This document shows, in pieces, positions 17,162 through 25,895 of a DNA stretch of 64,000 nt. A model generated the notes under the pieces. That model saw only the letters and a program-made list of their open reading frames with translations, searched no databases and was not told where the DNA came from. This stretch comes from Bacillus sp. AFS073361. GTDB taxonomy: Bacteria; Bacillota; Bacilli; Bacillales; Cytobacillaceae. How positions within the stretch are numbered: the stretch's first letter is position 1; each line of letters begins with the position of its first letter. The stretch lies in contig NZ_NUZU01000013.1 of assembly GCF_002567005.1 (NCBI RefSeq), positions 155,721-219,720 on the forward strand, read 5' to 3'. The position numbers and the translations under genes were made by a program.

Positions 17162-18346
17162 CTATATACGTTCTTTTATAGTTGCGATAAGCGATATTAG
17201 ATCCTTAATTTCATTTCGTTGTTTTATTAGGATTCTTCCGAGCTCAATCGTTTTTTGTTTAGCAGTGATTCTGATTTGCTCGTCCTCAATCCCATCTAAA
17301 TCTGCAACATGTGCAAGGCCAATGGTTCTTCTGATTAATTCACAGCCTGCAAACCCGAGGGTATCCCCAAAAAACTTGGATATCTGATAGTTTAAGAATG
17401 TAGAAGTTTTTACAGCAATCTCTTTATTTTCTGTATTCCATAGGAATGTATATTGTTCCTCAAACACATTCCATACGGTTTCAATGTGGTTGATGAAAAG
17501 ATCACGTTTTTCTTCATTCACAATAACCTGGAAAAGGAGGTTCGCAAATACTTGACCTATATCAAAGCCTGCAGGTCCGTAGAAAGCAAATTCAGGGTCA
17601 ATTACTTTGGTTTCAGAATTACTAGCAAACACACTTCCAGTATGTAAATCTCCATGCAGGAGGGCCTCAGCCTCCGTTAAAAAGCTTTTCTTCAAGACAT
17701 TTACATGAAATTTTACTTCTTCATCATGCCAAAGAGCTTCGACTGCTGGACGAAGGCTATCCTCAAATTCGTTTGTATCTGCATCCATAAATGGGTCGGT
17801 AAAGATCAAGTCCTCAGTGATTTTGCATAATTCGGGATTAATAAATTGTTGGACACGTTCTTTTTTTACTCCAGGGCCTAATCCGTAATCTGAAGTGTAA
17901 AATAATGTCTTAGCAAGATATTCACCCAGATGTTTAGCAATTAATGGATAGCTTTCACCTTTAATAAAGCCAGTTCTTGCGATCAAAAGATGGGAAAGAT
18001 CCTCCATAATAGTTAGAGCAAGGACATCATCTGTGAATAATACTTCTGGAACATATTCAGGAGCAATTTGCCCGAAAATTTTTAAGGCATCTGCTTCAAT
18101 CTTTGCTCTTTTCAGTGTTAATGGCCAGCTTTCACCAACTACTTTTGCATATGGGAGAGCTTGTTTAATAATAATACTTTTTCCTTTTAATTCTTCGACA
18201 ATATGAAAAACAAGATTGAGATTTCCGTCGCCAATCTCCTTGCAGGAGAGTTTAGCATGCCCTGGAAAAATATTTAATTCCAGTGCAAGTTCTACCGCAC
18301 TCTCGTTAGTTAATGGTTGGTATGTTTTCTGTTTTAGTAGACTCAT
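17162..18346 (-). CDS. mtnK: 5-methylthioribose kinase
   Basis: 394 aa from the ATG at 18346, which has AAGGAGGAG five bases upstream. Aminoglycoside-phosphotransferase fold, with LLHGDLHTGSVF (catalytic loop) and VIDPEFAFYGPAGFDIG (metal-binding loop) in the second half. It phosphorylates 5-methylthioribose, the first committed step of methionine salvage in Bacillus. It lies behind an S-box riboswitch and its own sigma-A promoter. In B. subtilis mtnA is cotranscribed with mtnK; here the gene downstream is an unrelated regulator on the other strand, so mtnA must be elsewhere. Confidence 0.93.
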   Translation of the reverse strand: MSLLKQKTYQPLTNESAVELALELNIFPGHAKLSCKEIGDGNLNLVFHIVEELKGKSIIIKQALPYAKVVGESWPLTLKRAKIEADALKIFGQIAPEYVPEVLFTDDVLALTIMEDLSHLLIARTGFIKGESYPLIAKHLGEYLAKTLFYTSDYGLGPGVKKERVQQFINPELCKITEDLIFTDPFMDADTNEFEDSLRPAVEALWHDEEVKFHVNVLKKSFLTEAEALLHGDLHTGSVFASNSETKVIDPEFAFYGPAGFDIGQVFANLLFQVIVNEEKRDLFINHIETVWNVFEEQYTFLWNTENKEIAVKTSTFLNYQISKFFGDTLGFAGCELIRRTIGLAHVADLDGIEDEQIRITAKQKTIELGRILIKQRNEIKDLISLIATIKERI

Positions 18347-18392
18347 AATGGCTCCTCCTTGTTTTTTGGAGGCTTCATTGTGCATTAGGCAC

Positions 18393-18424
18393 AAAAAAGC
18401 CTCTTTCTCATTTGAAAGAGGCTC
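18393..18424 (-). terminator. S-box-controlled terminator before mtnK
   Basis: GCCTCTTTC and GAAAGAGGC form the stem, with T6 following on the minus strand, between the aptamer and the mtnK ribosome binding site. Confidence 0.85.
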
Positions 18425-18448
18425 GGGAAGACAAATTGTCTATCGCAC

Positions 18449-18600
18449 CTCTCATCTCTCAGAAAGATAATCCTTCTGTTGGAATTAGCACCGTGCCTTA
18501 TTGGAATCGTTAAGCGCATGAAGCGCTCTATTATCCAATTTGTTTAAGGTCGGTTGCTGGGCTTCAAAGGGCCAATCCCTCAGCCAGCTCGTGATAAGAG
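18449..18600 (-). ncRNA. SAM riboswitch (S-box) upstream of mtnK, enlarged P3
   Basis: Read on the minus strand it shows the S-box core: CTGAGGG, GAAGCCCAGCAACC, CACGGTGCTAATTCC, closed by a P1 of CTCTTATC with GATGAGAG. At about 152 nt it is longer than the 112-nt mtnW copy. The extra bases extend the P3 arm: CCTT...ATTGG pairs with CCAAT..AAGG and encloses a GCGC hairpin. It should terminate mtnK when SAM is high. Confidence 0.92.
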
Positions 18601-18622
18601 AATATTTATTTAACTGGTGAAA

Positions 18623-18652
18623 ATCATATCAGCAATAAAATAATATTGTCAA
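18623..18652 (-). promoter_or_regulatory. Promoter of the mtnK leader
   Basis: On the minus strand TTGACA (18652-18647), 18-bp spacer, TATGAT (18628-18623), just before the S-box. Confidence 0.75.
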
Positions 18653-18665
18653 TATTTTTTGAAAA

Positions 18666-19451
18666 TTAATTATAGTATTCGGGTTTTCTATCTGTGAAAA
18701 TAGGGATCTGTTTACGAATCTCTTTGACTAAATCCGTCTCAATTTCTGCCGATAAAATTTCTTCGCTTTCTTCAGCTTCCACTATCACCTCTCCCCACGG
18801 ATCGATAATTAAGGAATGCCCGGCGAACTGGTTATTAGGATCTTGACCGGCACGGTTACAAGCAATGACATAACATTGATTTTCAATGGCTCTGGCAATT
18901 AAAAGGGCTCTCCAATGAGACAATCGCTGCGCTGGCCATTCGGCAACCACAAACAGTGCCTCAGCCCCTTCAGATGTATGTGCTCGAATCCACTCCGGAA
19001 AGCGAATGTCATAACAAATAGTCCCCGCAAATTTATTATTTTCAATTTCAAAAAGTCCTTTTTGAGAGCCTGCTTCTAAATAAACATGTTCATCCATTAG
19101 CTTAAACAGGTGAAGTTTACTATACTGGTGAACGAGTTTACCCTCCTTATTGACGATGAGCAAGGTATTTTTTATACCGTTTTCTTCTCGGTTGGCTACA
19201 GATCCGCCAACAAAATTTACTTTGTACCTTTTTGCTGCCTTTTGAAGGAAATCAATGGTCTTACCAGCATGATAATCAGAAATTTCATTTAGACGAGTTA
19301 AGTCATACCCTGTTGTCCACAGCTCTGGTAGTACAATGATATCGGGCTGGCCGGCTACAGCCTTTTCAATGAGTCTTTCAGCAGATTGATAGTTTTTATT
19401 TGGATCCCCAAAGGCGATATCCATTTGTATACATGAAATTTTTAATTTCAC
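18666..19451 (-). CDS. mtnU: Methionine-salvage-linked nitrilase family amidase
   Basis: 261 aa from a GTG start with GAGGTGAAGATTC upstream. Carbon-nitrogen hydrolase with the Glu-Lys-Cys triad positions visible: LPELWTTGYD (Glu), KLHLF (Lys) and GTICYDIRFPEW (Cys). B. subtilis YkrU/MtnU is the orthologue; it is expected to hydrolyse 2-oxoglutaramate or 4-methylthio-2-oxobutyramate-type amides formed by transamination with glutamine. It is divergent from mtnE, the transaminase. No S-box lies between the two. Exact substrate is inferred from the family, not visible here. Confidence 0.88.
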   Translation of the reverse strand: MKLKISCIQMDIAFGDPNKNYQSAERLIEKAVAGQPDIIVLPELWTTGYDLTRLNEISDYHAGKTIDFLQKAAKRYKVNFVGGSVANREENGIKNTLLIVNKEGKLVHQYSKLHLFKLMDEHVYLEAGSQKGLFEIENNKFAGTICYDIRFPEWIRAHTSEGAEALFVVAEWPAQRLSHWRALLIARAIENQCYVIACNRAGQDPNNQFAGHSLIIDPWGEVIVEAEESEEILSAEIETDLVKEIRKQIPIFTDRKPEYYN

Positions 19452-19575
19452 GAATCTTCACCTCGTTTGAACTTTCGGAATTTTTTCTTTACAAGCTGTT
19501 ATAAAAGTTATATCATTTGTGACTAGAATTTAACAATAGAATTACTTTTATAAATCATTAAAGCAGGTGAGAACC

Positions 19576-20796
19576 ATGAAGCAATTTTCAACATCAGAGA
19601 TTTTAAATAGTCTTCCTAAGCAGTTTTTTGCTTCACTCGTTAAAAAAGTCGGGGAATATATTTCACAAGGGTATGATGTGATTAATTTGGGGCAAGGGAA
19701 CCCCGATCAGCCAACACCGGCACATATCGTAGCAAAACTTCAGGAAGCCGCTGTGAATCCATTAAATCACAAATATTCTCCCTTTCAAGGGCACCAGTAT
19801 TTAAAACAAGCTGCAGCTGATTTTTATTTTAGAGAATATGGAGTTCCCATTGATCCAGATAAAGAAGTGGCTATACTGTTTGGCGGTAAGGCGGGTCTTG
19901 TCGAAATTCCGCAGTGTTTATTAAATCCCGGCGACACCATCCTCGTGCCCGATCCAGGCTACCCGGATTATTTGTCAGGGGTTGCACTTGCAAAAGCCGA
20001 AATGGTAAGGATGCCGCTAAGGGAGGAAAATAATTTTCTACCGGATTATGGTGAGTTGAATGGGGATGTTTTAGATAGAGCAAAACTAATGTTCCTCAAT
20101 TATCCTAATAATCCAACTGGTGCGGTAGCGACTCATGAATTTTTTGAGGAGACAATCAAACTAGCGAATGAACATGATATCTGTATAGTTCATGATTTTG
20201 CCTATGGTGCCATCGGGTTTGATGGTAAGAAACCTGTAAGTTTTTTACAGGTTCAAGGGGCAAAGGAAGTTGGAATTGAAATTTATACCTTATCTAAGAC
20301 CTATAATATGGCAGGCTGGCGTGTTGGTTTTGCAATTGGGAATGAAAGTGTCATTTCTGCTATTGAACTTTTACAAGATCATTTGTATGTCAGTTTATTT
20401 GGAGCCGTACAGGAGGCTGCTGCGGAGGCCTTAATTGGCCCTCAAGACTGTGTAAAGGAATTAAACGAGTTGTATGAGCGAAGAAGGAATGTATTGATAA
20501 GTGGGCTTCATTCCTTGGGTTGGAATGTCAGCGCACCAAGGGGATCCTTTTTTGCCTGGCTTAAGGTTCCTGAAGGCTTTTCCTCTACGGAATTTGCTAA
20601 TATTCTCCTTGAACAGGCACATATTATGGTTGCACCTGGAATTGGATTTGGTGAATTTGGAGAAGGGTATGTTCGGGTGGGACTACTTTCAACAGAAGAA
20701 CGATTAGCTGAAGCCGTCGAAAGAATTAGTCGTTTAGAAATATTTAGAGAAAACTCCCCGAATGGCGAGCCCCTTAAGGCGAAGACAGAAGAGTAG
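19576..20796 (+). CDS. mtnE: Methionine-salvage aminotransferase
   Basis: 406 aa from the ATG four bases after AGGTGAG; a GTG three codons earlier overlaps that site. Fold-type I PLP aminotransferase with NYPNNPTGA, the lysine loop SKTYNMAGWRVGF and the C-terminal Arg region GEGYVRVGLL. It transaminates 4-methylthio-2-oxobutyrate to methionine, the last step of salvage, probably using glutamine. Divergent from mtnU and just upstream of the S-box-mtnWXBD unit, the same order as B. subtilis ykrV. No riboswitch precedes it. Confidence 0.9.
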   Translation: MKQFSTSEILNSLPKQFFASLVKKVGEYISQGYDVINLGQGNPDQPTPAHIVAKLQEAAVNPLNHKYSPFQGHQYLKQAAADFYFREYGVPIDPDKEVAILFGGKAGLVEIPQCLLNPGDTILVPDPGYPDYLSGVALAKAEMVRMPLREENNFLPDYGELNGDVLDRAKLMFLNYPNNPTGAVATHEFFEETIKLANEHDICIVHDFAYGAIGFDGKKPVSFLQVQGAKEVGIEIYTLSKTYNMAGWRVGFAIGNESVISAIELLQDHLYVSLFGAVQEAAAEALIGPQDCVKELNELYERRRNVLISGLHSLGWNVSAPRGSFFAWLKVPEGFSSTEFANILLEQAHIMVAPGIGFGEFGEGYVRVGLLSTEERLAEAVERISRLEIFRENSPNGEPLKAKTEE

Positions 20797-20812
20797 TTGC
20801 ACTTATGCGTTC

Positions 20813-20834
20813 AGAATTTTGTTTAAAATTCTGA
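20813..20834. terminator. Possible end structure of mtnE
   Basis: CAGAATTTT-GTTT-AAAATTCTG nine-base stem shortly after the mtnE stop. There is no T run, so termination efficiency is uncertain. Confidence 0.4.
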
Positions 20835-20851
20835 TTAGCCAGTTAAATCGA

Positions 20852-20880
20852 TTGACATTTTATTTTTTTCTTGCGATAAT
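20852..20880 (+). promoter_or_regulatory. Sigma-A promoter of the mtnW leader
   Basis: TTGACA (20852-20857), 17-bp spacer, GATAAT (20875-20880), about 50 bp before the S-box. Confidence 0.8.
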
Positions 20881-20930
20881 GCAAATTAAAGTGAAACACA
20901 CATTAATAACTGAATAATATACGAATCGTT

Positions 20931-21042
20931 TTCTTATCAAGAGCAGGCGGAGGGAAAAGCCCAATGAAGCCCGGCAACCGACTTAAATCTAGTTTTAAGC
21001 ACGGTGCTAATTCTTGCAGCAACAAGGCTGAAAGATGAGAAG
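20931..21042 (+). ncRNA. SAM riboswitch (S-box) upstream of mtnWXBD
   Basis: Core elements in order: CTTATCAAGAG, GGCGGAGGG, AATGAAGCCCGGCAACC, CACGGTGCTAATTC and GATGAGAAG closing P1. About 112 nt, standard size. A T-tailed terminator follows. Confidence 0.95.
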
Positions 21043-21059
21043 ATGTTAGTTGGCGGCTA

Positions 21060-21087
21060 ACCTCTTCTTTGTTGAAGAGGTTTTTTT
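21060..21087 (+). terminator. S-box-controlled terminator before mtnW
   Basis: AACCTCTTC-TTTGTT-GAAGAGGTT stem with T7, 30 bp before the mtnW ATG. Confidence 0.88.
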
Positions 21088-21116
21088 ATGTTTGAATAAA
21101 AGGAAGTGTTTTTATA

Positions 21117-22328
21117 ATGACTGAAATTATTGCTACATATCTACTAAATAACGAAAAGAAACCATCCAAGAAGGCAGAAGAAATTGCCCTTGGTTTAACC
21201 GTTGGGTCATGGACGAATCTGCCTGAATTAGAACAAAACCAATTGCGTAAACATAAAGGAAGAGTTGTATCAGTCGAAGTGAATCCCTCAGAAACAGAAG
21301 AGCAAGCACTGATTAAAATTGCCTATCCAACGATAAACTTTTCTAATGACCTCCCTGCTATCTTAACAACCGTTTTCGGTAAACTCTCATTGGATGGAAA
21401 AATTAAATTACTTGATTTGCAATTTGATGAGGGATTAAAGAGGCAGTTTCCTGGTCCAAGATTTGGGATTGATGGACTAAGGAATAAATTAAACGTTAAT
21501 AATCGACCTTTATTAATGAGCATCTTTAAAGGCGTACTCGGGAAAGACCTAACGTTTTTAGTCGAACAGTTAAAACAACAAGCCCTTGGTGGTGTTGATT
21601 TGGTCAAGGATGATGAAATCCTGTTTGAAAATGAATTAACACCATTTGAAAAAAGAATTGTCGAAGGGAAAAAAGCACTGCAAGAAGTGTATGACCAAAC
21701 AGGACACCGCACTTTATATGCTGTTAATCTAACAGGCAGAACTTCGCAGCTCAAAGAAAAAGCTAGAAAGGCTGCTGAACTTGGAGCAGACCTCTTATTA
21801 TTTAATGTTTTTTCCTATGGGTTAGATGTGCTGCAGGAATTAAGAGAAGATGATGAAATTGCATTACCGCTTATGGCACATCCTGCTTTCAGTGGTGCAT
21901 TGGCATCATCACCCGTATATGGAGTATCTCATTCTTTATTACTAGGTAAACTGCTTCGATATGCCGGTGCTGATTTGTCACTGTTCCCATCGCCGTATGG
22001 GACAGTTGCATTAGAAAAACCAAAGGCACTGTCGATTGCTAATGAATTAACAAGTGAGGACAGTTTTAAAAAGTCGTTCCCCGTTCCATCGGCTGGAATT
22101 CATCCTGGCTTGGTTCCATTGTTAATAGGTGATTTTGGTATCGATTCGGTTATTAATGCTGGAGGTGGAGTACATGGACATCCAGACGGTGCCCGGGGCG
22201 GCGGTCTTGCATTCCGACAAGCGATTGAAACTAATCTCCAAGGCAAGTTATTGTCTGAAGGGGCTGAAATGTATCCAGAACTTAAGCTGGCACTAAAGCT
22301 ATGGGGAAATGCAGAGGTAACAGTATGA
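21117..22328 (+). CDS. mtnW: 2,3-diketo-5-methylthiopentyl-1-phosphate enolase
   Basis: 403 aa RuBisCO-like protein. The large-subunit barrel is recognisable from [26 protein letters not shown] (the Lys/Asp/Asp-Glu metal region), [13 protein letters not shown] and [13 protein letters not shown] near the phosphate site. It enolises 2,3-diketo-5-methylthiopentyl-1-phosphate rather than fixing CO2. First gene of mtnWXBD, under S-box control. Its stop overlaps the mtnX start. Confidence 0.94.
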   Translation: MTEIIATYLLNNEKKPSKKAEEIALGLTVGSWTNLPELEQNQLRKHKGRVVSVEVNPSETEEQALIKIAYPTINFSNDLPAILTTVFGKLSLDGKIKLLDLQFDEGLKRQFPGPRFGIDGLRNKLNVNNRPLLMSIFKGVLGKDLTFLVEQLKQQALGGVDLVKDDEILFENELTPFEKRIVEGKKALQEVYDQTGHRTLYAVNLTGRTSQLKEKARKAAELGADLLLFNVFSYGLDVLQELREDDEIALPLMAHPAFSGALASSPVYGVSHSLLLGKLLRYAGADLSLFPSPYGTVALEKPKALSIANELTSEDSFKKSFPVPSAGIHPGLVPLLIGDFGIDSVINAGGGVHGHPDGARGGGLAFRQAIETNLQGKLLSEGAEMYPELKLALKLWGNAEVTV

Positions 22329-22996
22329 CAAAACCTGTAATCTTTTGTGATTTTGATGGAACCGTAACGGAAAGTGATAACATTATCCGGATGATGGAAG
22401 AATTTGCTCCTCAGGGATGGGAAGAAATTAAAGATCAAATTCTCACTTGCCAAATTTCCATTAATGAGGGAGTAGGAAAATTGTTCTCCTTATTACCTAG
22501 TCAATTGAAGGAAGAGTTGACTGCGTTTGCGATTGAGCATGCAAAAATCCGCCCGGGATTTAAAGAATTTGTAGAATTTGCGCATAAAGAAGAGATTCCT
22601 TTATATATTGTTAGCGGTGGGATTGACTTTTTTGTTTATCCGATATTAGGGAAGTTTGGACCATTTGCTGGTATTTATTGTAACGAATCTGATTTTTCAG
22701 GTGAGAGGATTAAAATTCTTTGGCCGAACGAATGCGATTCGTTATGTGACAATAATTGTGGCTGCTGTAAGCCGAGCATTATTCGAAAGCTGACCCATGA
22801 AAACGACCTGTTCAAGATTGTCATCGGAGATTCGGTCACAGATCTTGAGGCAGCGAAACATGCTAATTTTGTGTTAGCAAGAGATTTACTGCAGGAGAAA
22901 TGTGAGGAATGGGGCATTAATCATCAAGGATTTAGTACGTTCTTCGAATGCATCGAGGAAATAAAAAAAAGAATTGAGGTGAGGGAACTAAAATGA
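22325..22996 (+). CDS. mtnX: 2-hydroxy-3-keto-5-methylthiopentenyl-1-phosphate phosphatase
   Basis: 223 aa from the ATG that overlaps the mtnW stop (ATGA). HAD-superfamily phosphatase: motif [14 protein letters not shown] near the N-terminus, then a mid-protein [10 protein letters not shown] and motif [18 protein letters not shown]. It removes the phosphate from the enolised intermediate to give the acireductone. The stop overlaps mtnB. In this lineage the two-enzyme MtnW+MtnX route replaces the single MtnC. Confidence 0.93.
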   Translation: MTKPVIFCDFDGTVTESDNIIRMMEEFAPQGWEEIKDQILTCQISINEGVGKLFSLLPSQLKEELTAFAIEHAKIRPGFKEFVEFAHKEEIPLYIVSGGIDFFVYPILGKFGPFAGIYCNESDFSGERIKILWPNECDSLCDNNCGCCKPSIIRKLTHENDLFKIVIGDSVTDLEAAKHANFVLARDLLQEKCEEWGINHQGFSTFFECIEEIKKRIEVRELK

Positions 22997-23613
22997 TAAA
23001 GGAAAGATGGAATGATCTAGCAGATGTAAAAGATGAACTTGCAAATCGTGACTGGTTTATGGGTACGAGTGGCAATCTAGCGATAAAAGTAAATGATCAT
23101 CCACTCCAATTTCTGGTTACAGCTAGTGGTAAGGATAAGCGGAAACGTACGGATGAAGATTTTTTACTTGTTGATGAGTTTGGTCATCCTGTCGAACAAA
23201 CACATTTAAAACCCTCAGCCGAGACACTTCTTCATGTTGAAATTTATCGTAAAACGAATGCTGGCTGCAGTCTTCATGTTCATACAATTGATAATAATGT
23301 TATTTCAGAAATATATGGTGATCAGGGTGTGGTCACCTTTAAAGGACAAGAGCTAATTAAAGCATTTGATATGTGGGAAGAGGATGCAACCTTAAAAATA
23401 CCGATCATTCGAAATTATGCACATATACCGACTCTGGCTGCTGAATTCTCTGAACATATTTCAGGTGATACAGGTGCTATTTTAATTCGTAACCATGGAA
23501 TCACGGTATGGGGGAGAACTGCATTTGAAGCGAAAAAAATACTTGAAGCTTCTGAGTTTTTATTTCGGTATCAATTACGGTTATTAGAACATAAACCATC
23601 CCCAATTATTTAA
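22993..23613 (+). CDS. mtnB: Methylthioribulose-1-phosphate dehydratase
   Basis: 206 aa class II aldolase-fold zinc enzyme: [10 protein letters not shown] near the N-terminus, the zinc His pair SLHVHTID, the catalytic-side [13 protein letters not shown] and RNHGITVWG. It dehydrates methylthioribulose-1-phosphate to the diketone used by MtnW. Start overlaps mtnX (ATGA). Third gene of mtnWXBD. The pathway order is B, W, X, D, whereas the gene order is W, X, B, D. Confidence 0.93.
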   Translation: MIKERWNDLADVKDELANRDWFMGTSGNLAIKVNDHPLQFLVTASGKDKRKRTDEDFLLVDEFGHPVEQTHLKPSAETLLHVEIYRKTNAGCSLHVHTIDNNVISEIYGDQGVVTFKGQELIKAFDMWEEDATLKIPIIRNYAHIPTLAAEFSEHISGDTGAILIRNHGITVWGRTAFEAKKILEASEFLFRYQLRLLEHKPSPII

Positions 23614-23653
23614 GGCAGTCTAATCAACCAAAAATGGAAAGGAAGAATATAAA

Positions 23654-24184
23654 ATGGCATATATTACGTTTCAAAACAAAGAAGAGCAAATAAATGTTCA
23701 AGAAGAGGTTGCAAGTTTCCTTGAATCTCAAGAAGTTATTTATGAAAATTGGGATATTAGCAAGCTCCCTAGTGATTTGGTAGAAAAGTATCTTTTGAGT
23801 GAGGGAGAAAAAGAAGAAATATTAAGTGTTTTTTCTGAAGAAATCGCTGATATCTCTGCTAGACGGGGTTACAAAGCTCAAGATGTCATTTCACTGTCAG
23901 AAAATACGCCGAATTTGGATGTTTTGCTGACAAATTTTAAAAATGAACATCATCATACAGATGATGAAGTTCGCTTTATTGTCAGTGGTCACGGTGTATT
24001 TGTCATTCAAGGAAAAGATGGTGAGTTCTTTGAGGTACATTTAAATCCTGGCGACTTGATTTCAGTACCCGAAAATACAAGACACTATTTTACCTTAGAA
24101 GAAGACAGAAAAGTTGTTGCAGTAAGGATATTTGTAACAACCGAAGGATGGGTTCCAATTTACGAGAAGTTAGAAGTTCAATAA
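23654..24184 (+). CDS. mtnD: Acireductone dioxygenase
   Basis: 176 aa cupin of the ARD family. The metal ligands are visible in EHHHTDDEVRFI (two His plus Glu) and in TRHYFTLEE (third His). With Fe it makes 4-methylthio-2-oxobutyrate and formate; with Ni it makes a dead-end thioether acid plus CO. It is separated from mtnB by 40 bp without a terminator, so it is still in the operon. A strong terminator follows. Confidence 0.93.
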   Translation: MAYITFQNKEEQINVQEEVASFLESQEVIYENWDISKLPSDLVEKYLLSEGEKEEILSVFSEEIADISARRGYKAQDVISLSENTPNLDVLLTNFKNEHHHTDDEVRFIVSGHGVFVIQGKDGEFFEVHLNPGDLISVPENTRHYFTLEEDRKVVAVRIFVTTEGWVPIYEKLEVQ

Positions 24185-24194
24185 TAGTAAGAGG

Positions 24195-24231
24195 AAAACT
24201 GGCTGCTGTGTTAAAGCGGCCAGTTTTTTTT
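24195..24231 (+). terminator. Terminator of mtnWXBD
   Basis: AAACTGGC-TGC...GC-GGCCAGTT stem with T8. Confidence 0.8.
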
Positions 24232-24286
24232 AGCTCCCAACTTATTAATTTATTGGAATAGGGTTTTTATGAAAAATGAAGAATTT

Positions 24287-24364
24287 TGTCGCAAAACCGA
24301 TATATTAAACAAAGAAATTGTCGAAAAACAAAAGAAATAGGAAGTTTTGTCTACTTTTGCGAAT
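24287..24364 (+). promoter_or_regulatory. Sigma-H-type promoter with 0A boxes upstream of the spo0E-like gene
   Basis: AGGA (24339-24342), 18 bases, GAAT (24361-24364), matching the sigma-H layout AGGAWWW...RnnGAAT. Upstream, TTGTCGAAA (24318-24326) contains the exact 0A-box core TGNCGAA; TGTCGCA at 24287-24293 is one base off. Confidence 0.55.
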
Positions 24365-24463
24365 GTGTTTACTTTTAGTAAAATTCTTGTCATAATTCAT
24401 CAAGTAGTCTAAATTTTAGTGGTTTACTGCAATTGGGTAATAGGTAGGGGGAAGCGGAAACAC

Positions 24464-24706
24464 ATGTACGAGCATTGTAATAATTATAATGAAATGATTG
24501 AAGAGATTAAGAAAAAAAGGCAACTAATGATTAATAGTGCCAACTCACTTGGGTTTACGAGTGAAGTAACTATAAAATATAGTCAAGAGCTGGATGAATT
24601 AATAAACAAGTATCAAAAGGCTATGGAAGGATCCTCCAAGCCAAATGATGAAATTAAGTTTGCTTTTAAACAGATGATTATGATTTGGCCTAAAATATTG
24701 ATTTAA
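24464..24706 (+). CDS. Spo0E-family aspartyl-phosphate phosphatase
   Basis: 80 aa from the ATG after the GGGGGAAG site. Short two-helix protein with the Spo0E signature SQELDELINKYQ (about residues 44-55). The family dephosphorylates Spo0A~P and so holds back sporulation; Ser-Gln-Glu-Leu-Asp is the substrate-facing motif. It is monocistronic. The upstream sigma-H-like promoter and 0A box suggest it is made early in sporulation as negative feedback. Several paralogues occur per genome (Spo0E, YisI, YnzD), and I cannot say which this is. Confidence 0.85.
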   Translation: MYEHCNNYNEMIEEIKKKRQLMINSANSLGFTSEVTIKYSQELDELINKYQKAMEGSSKPNDEIKFAFKQMIMIWPKILI

Positions 24707-24753
24707 TAACAATACAAAAACAACCATTTCGATTAGGCCCCGTTTTTTTAAAC

Positions 24754-25488
24754 CTATGAAAATATATCAATAATGTACACCATGACAAGCAGTCCCATGA
24801 TAAATGCATAGGTGGACACCCGCTCATTTCCGTCTCCATGGCTTTCGGGTATCAATTCCTTATAAATGATAAATAACATTGCCCCGGCTGCAAAAGAAAG
24901 CCCATAGGGTACAAGACCTTGAACATATGATGTCAAGAAATATCCTAATAAAGATGTAACGATTTCAATGGCTCCCGTCAAGGTCGCTATAATGAAGGCC
25001 TTCCACTTACCTATCCGCTGATTAATTAAAAATAATGCGACAAGAAGGCCTTCCGGTGCATTTTGAAATCCAATTGCCAAAGCGATAAGATTGCCTGTAT
25101 CGCCTTGCTCCGACGCGTAACTGACACCAACTGATAATCCTTCAGGAATATTATGCAGCGTAATCGCAGAAATAATTAATAGAGCTTTCTCGTCAAACTG
25201 AATTCCAGATTTGTTATGTTGTAAGTCAATATGAGGAATATTTTTTTCTAATAGAGTAAGCGTCCATACTCCTAAACAGATTCCTACAAAAAGTGATGCA
25301 AATCCACCGTATTTCAATGCCTCAGGAATTAAACCTATCGTAGAAGCTGCCATCATAATACCAGCACTAAAGGCTAATAAAATATCCTTCCAGCGATGTG
25401 TAATAGAATGTTGAATAAATAGAATGAGTAGTGCACCTGCCCCAGTAGATAGCGCTGAAAGTACACTGCCAAAAATAACCTCAGTCAT
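24754..25488 (-). CDS. ZIP-family divalent metal transporter
   Basis: 244 aa from the ATG at 25488, behind AAGGAAG; a GTG one codon earlier is possible. About eight membrane segments. The two metal-binding helices show ITLHNIPEGLSVGVSYASE and GFQNAPEGLLVALFL, the HN-x-PEG and N-x-PEG pattern of ZIP transporters related to ZupT. It imports zinc, or possibly iron or manganese. The usual His-rich cytoplasmic loop is short here (IPHIDLQHNK). Monocistronic, divergent from fixA with a 400-bp gap. Confidence 0.85.
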   Translation of the reverse strand: MTEVIFGSVLSALSTGAGALLILFIQHSITHRWKDILLAFSAGIMMAASTIGLIPEALKYGGFASLFVGICLGVWTLTLLEKNIPHIDLQHNKSGIQFDEKALLIISAITLHNIPEGLSVGVSYASEQGDTGNLIALAIGFQNAPEGLLVALFLINQRIGKWKAFIIATLTGAIEIVTSLLGYFLTSYVQGLVPYGLSFAAGAMLFIIYKELIPESHGDGNERVSTYAFIMGLLVMVYIIDIFS

Positions 25489-25895
25489 CACATACTTCCT
25501 TCCTTATCCAATAATCCTAATCAAGACATCTACAAAATTAGACATGAACTGTGATTTTTATCATTGTTTATATCTAAATATTTCATATAGTTATATTAGT
25601 ACTATTAATCAAATATTTACATCACGATTAACTACATATCTTACCACAACTTGTCATAACTTCAAATTGTTAATACTTTTATCACTGCCTCTCAGATATT
25701 GCATAAAGATTTGTTTGGAATCTTTTACACATCACTAGTTTAAGTAAAATCCAGTAAGAAATTTAGAAATCTATCAATGTTTGGTACTATGCTTCTGTTG
25801 CGATACATATATCGTTAATAAAAGCATTTTTCAACCATAAGGAAGCAAACGCTTTCACTAATTCTAGAGATCATATGGAGGAGGGAAATTCCTAC
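25489..25895. promoter_or_regulatory. 407-bp gap between the ZIP gene and fixA
   Basis: Very AT-rich, no gene found. It contains a cre site near fixA and a weak FNR-like TGTGATTTTTATCATT at 25550-25565. No clear -35/-10 pair could be fixed. Confidence 0.4.
25844..25857. promoter_or_regulatory. CcpA cre site upstream of fixA
   Basis: Read on the minus strand TGAAAGCGTTTGCT, a full match to TGWAARCGYTWNCW, 38 bp before the fixA ATG. It predicts catabolite repression of fixABCX. Confidence 0.7.

Noticed and set aside
24269-24340. 23-codon frame between mtnD and spo0E-like gene
   Set aside because: No ribosome binding site; it overlaps the 0A boxes and sigma-H promoter.
25550-25565. FNR-like TGTGA-N6-TCATT between the ZIP gene and fixA
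   Set aside because: Two mismatches and more than 300 bp from fixA; likely chance in AT-rich DNA.
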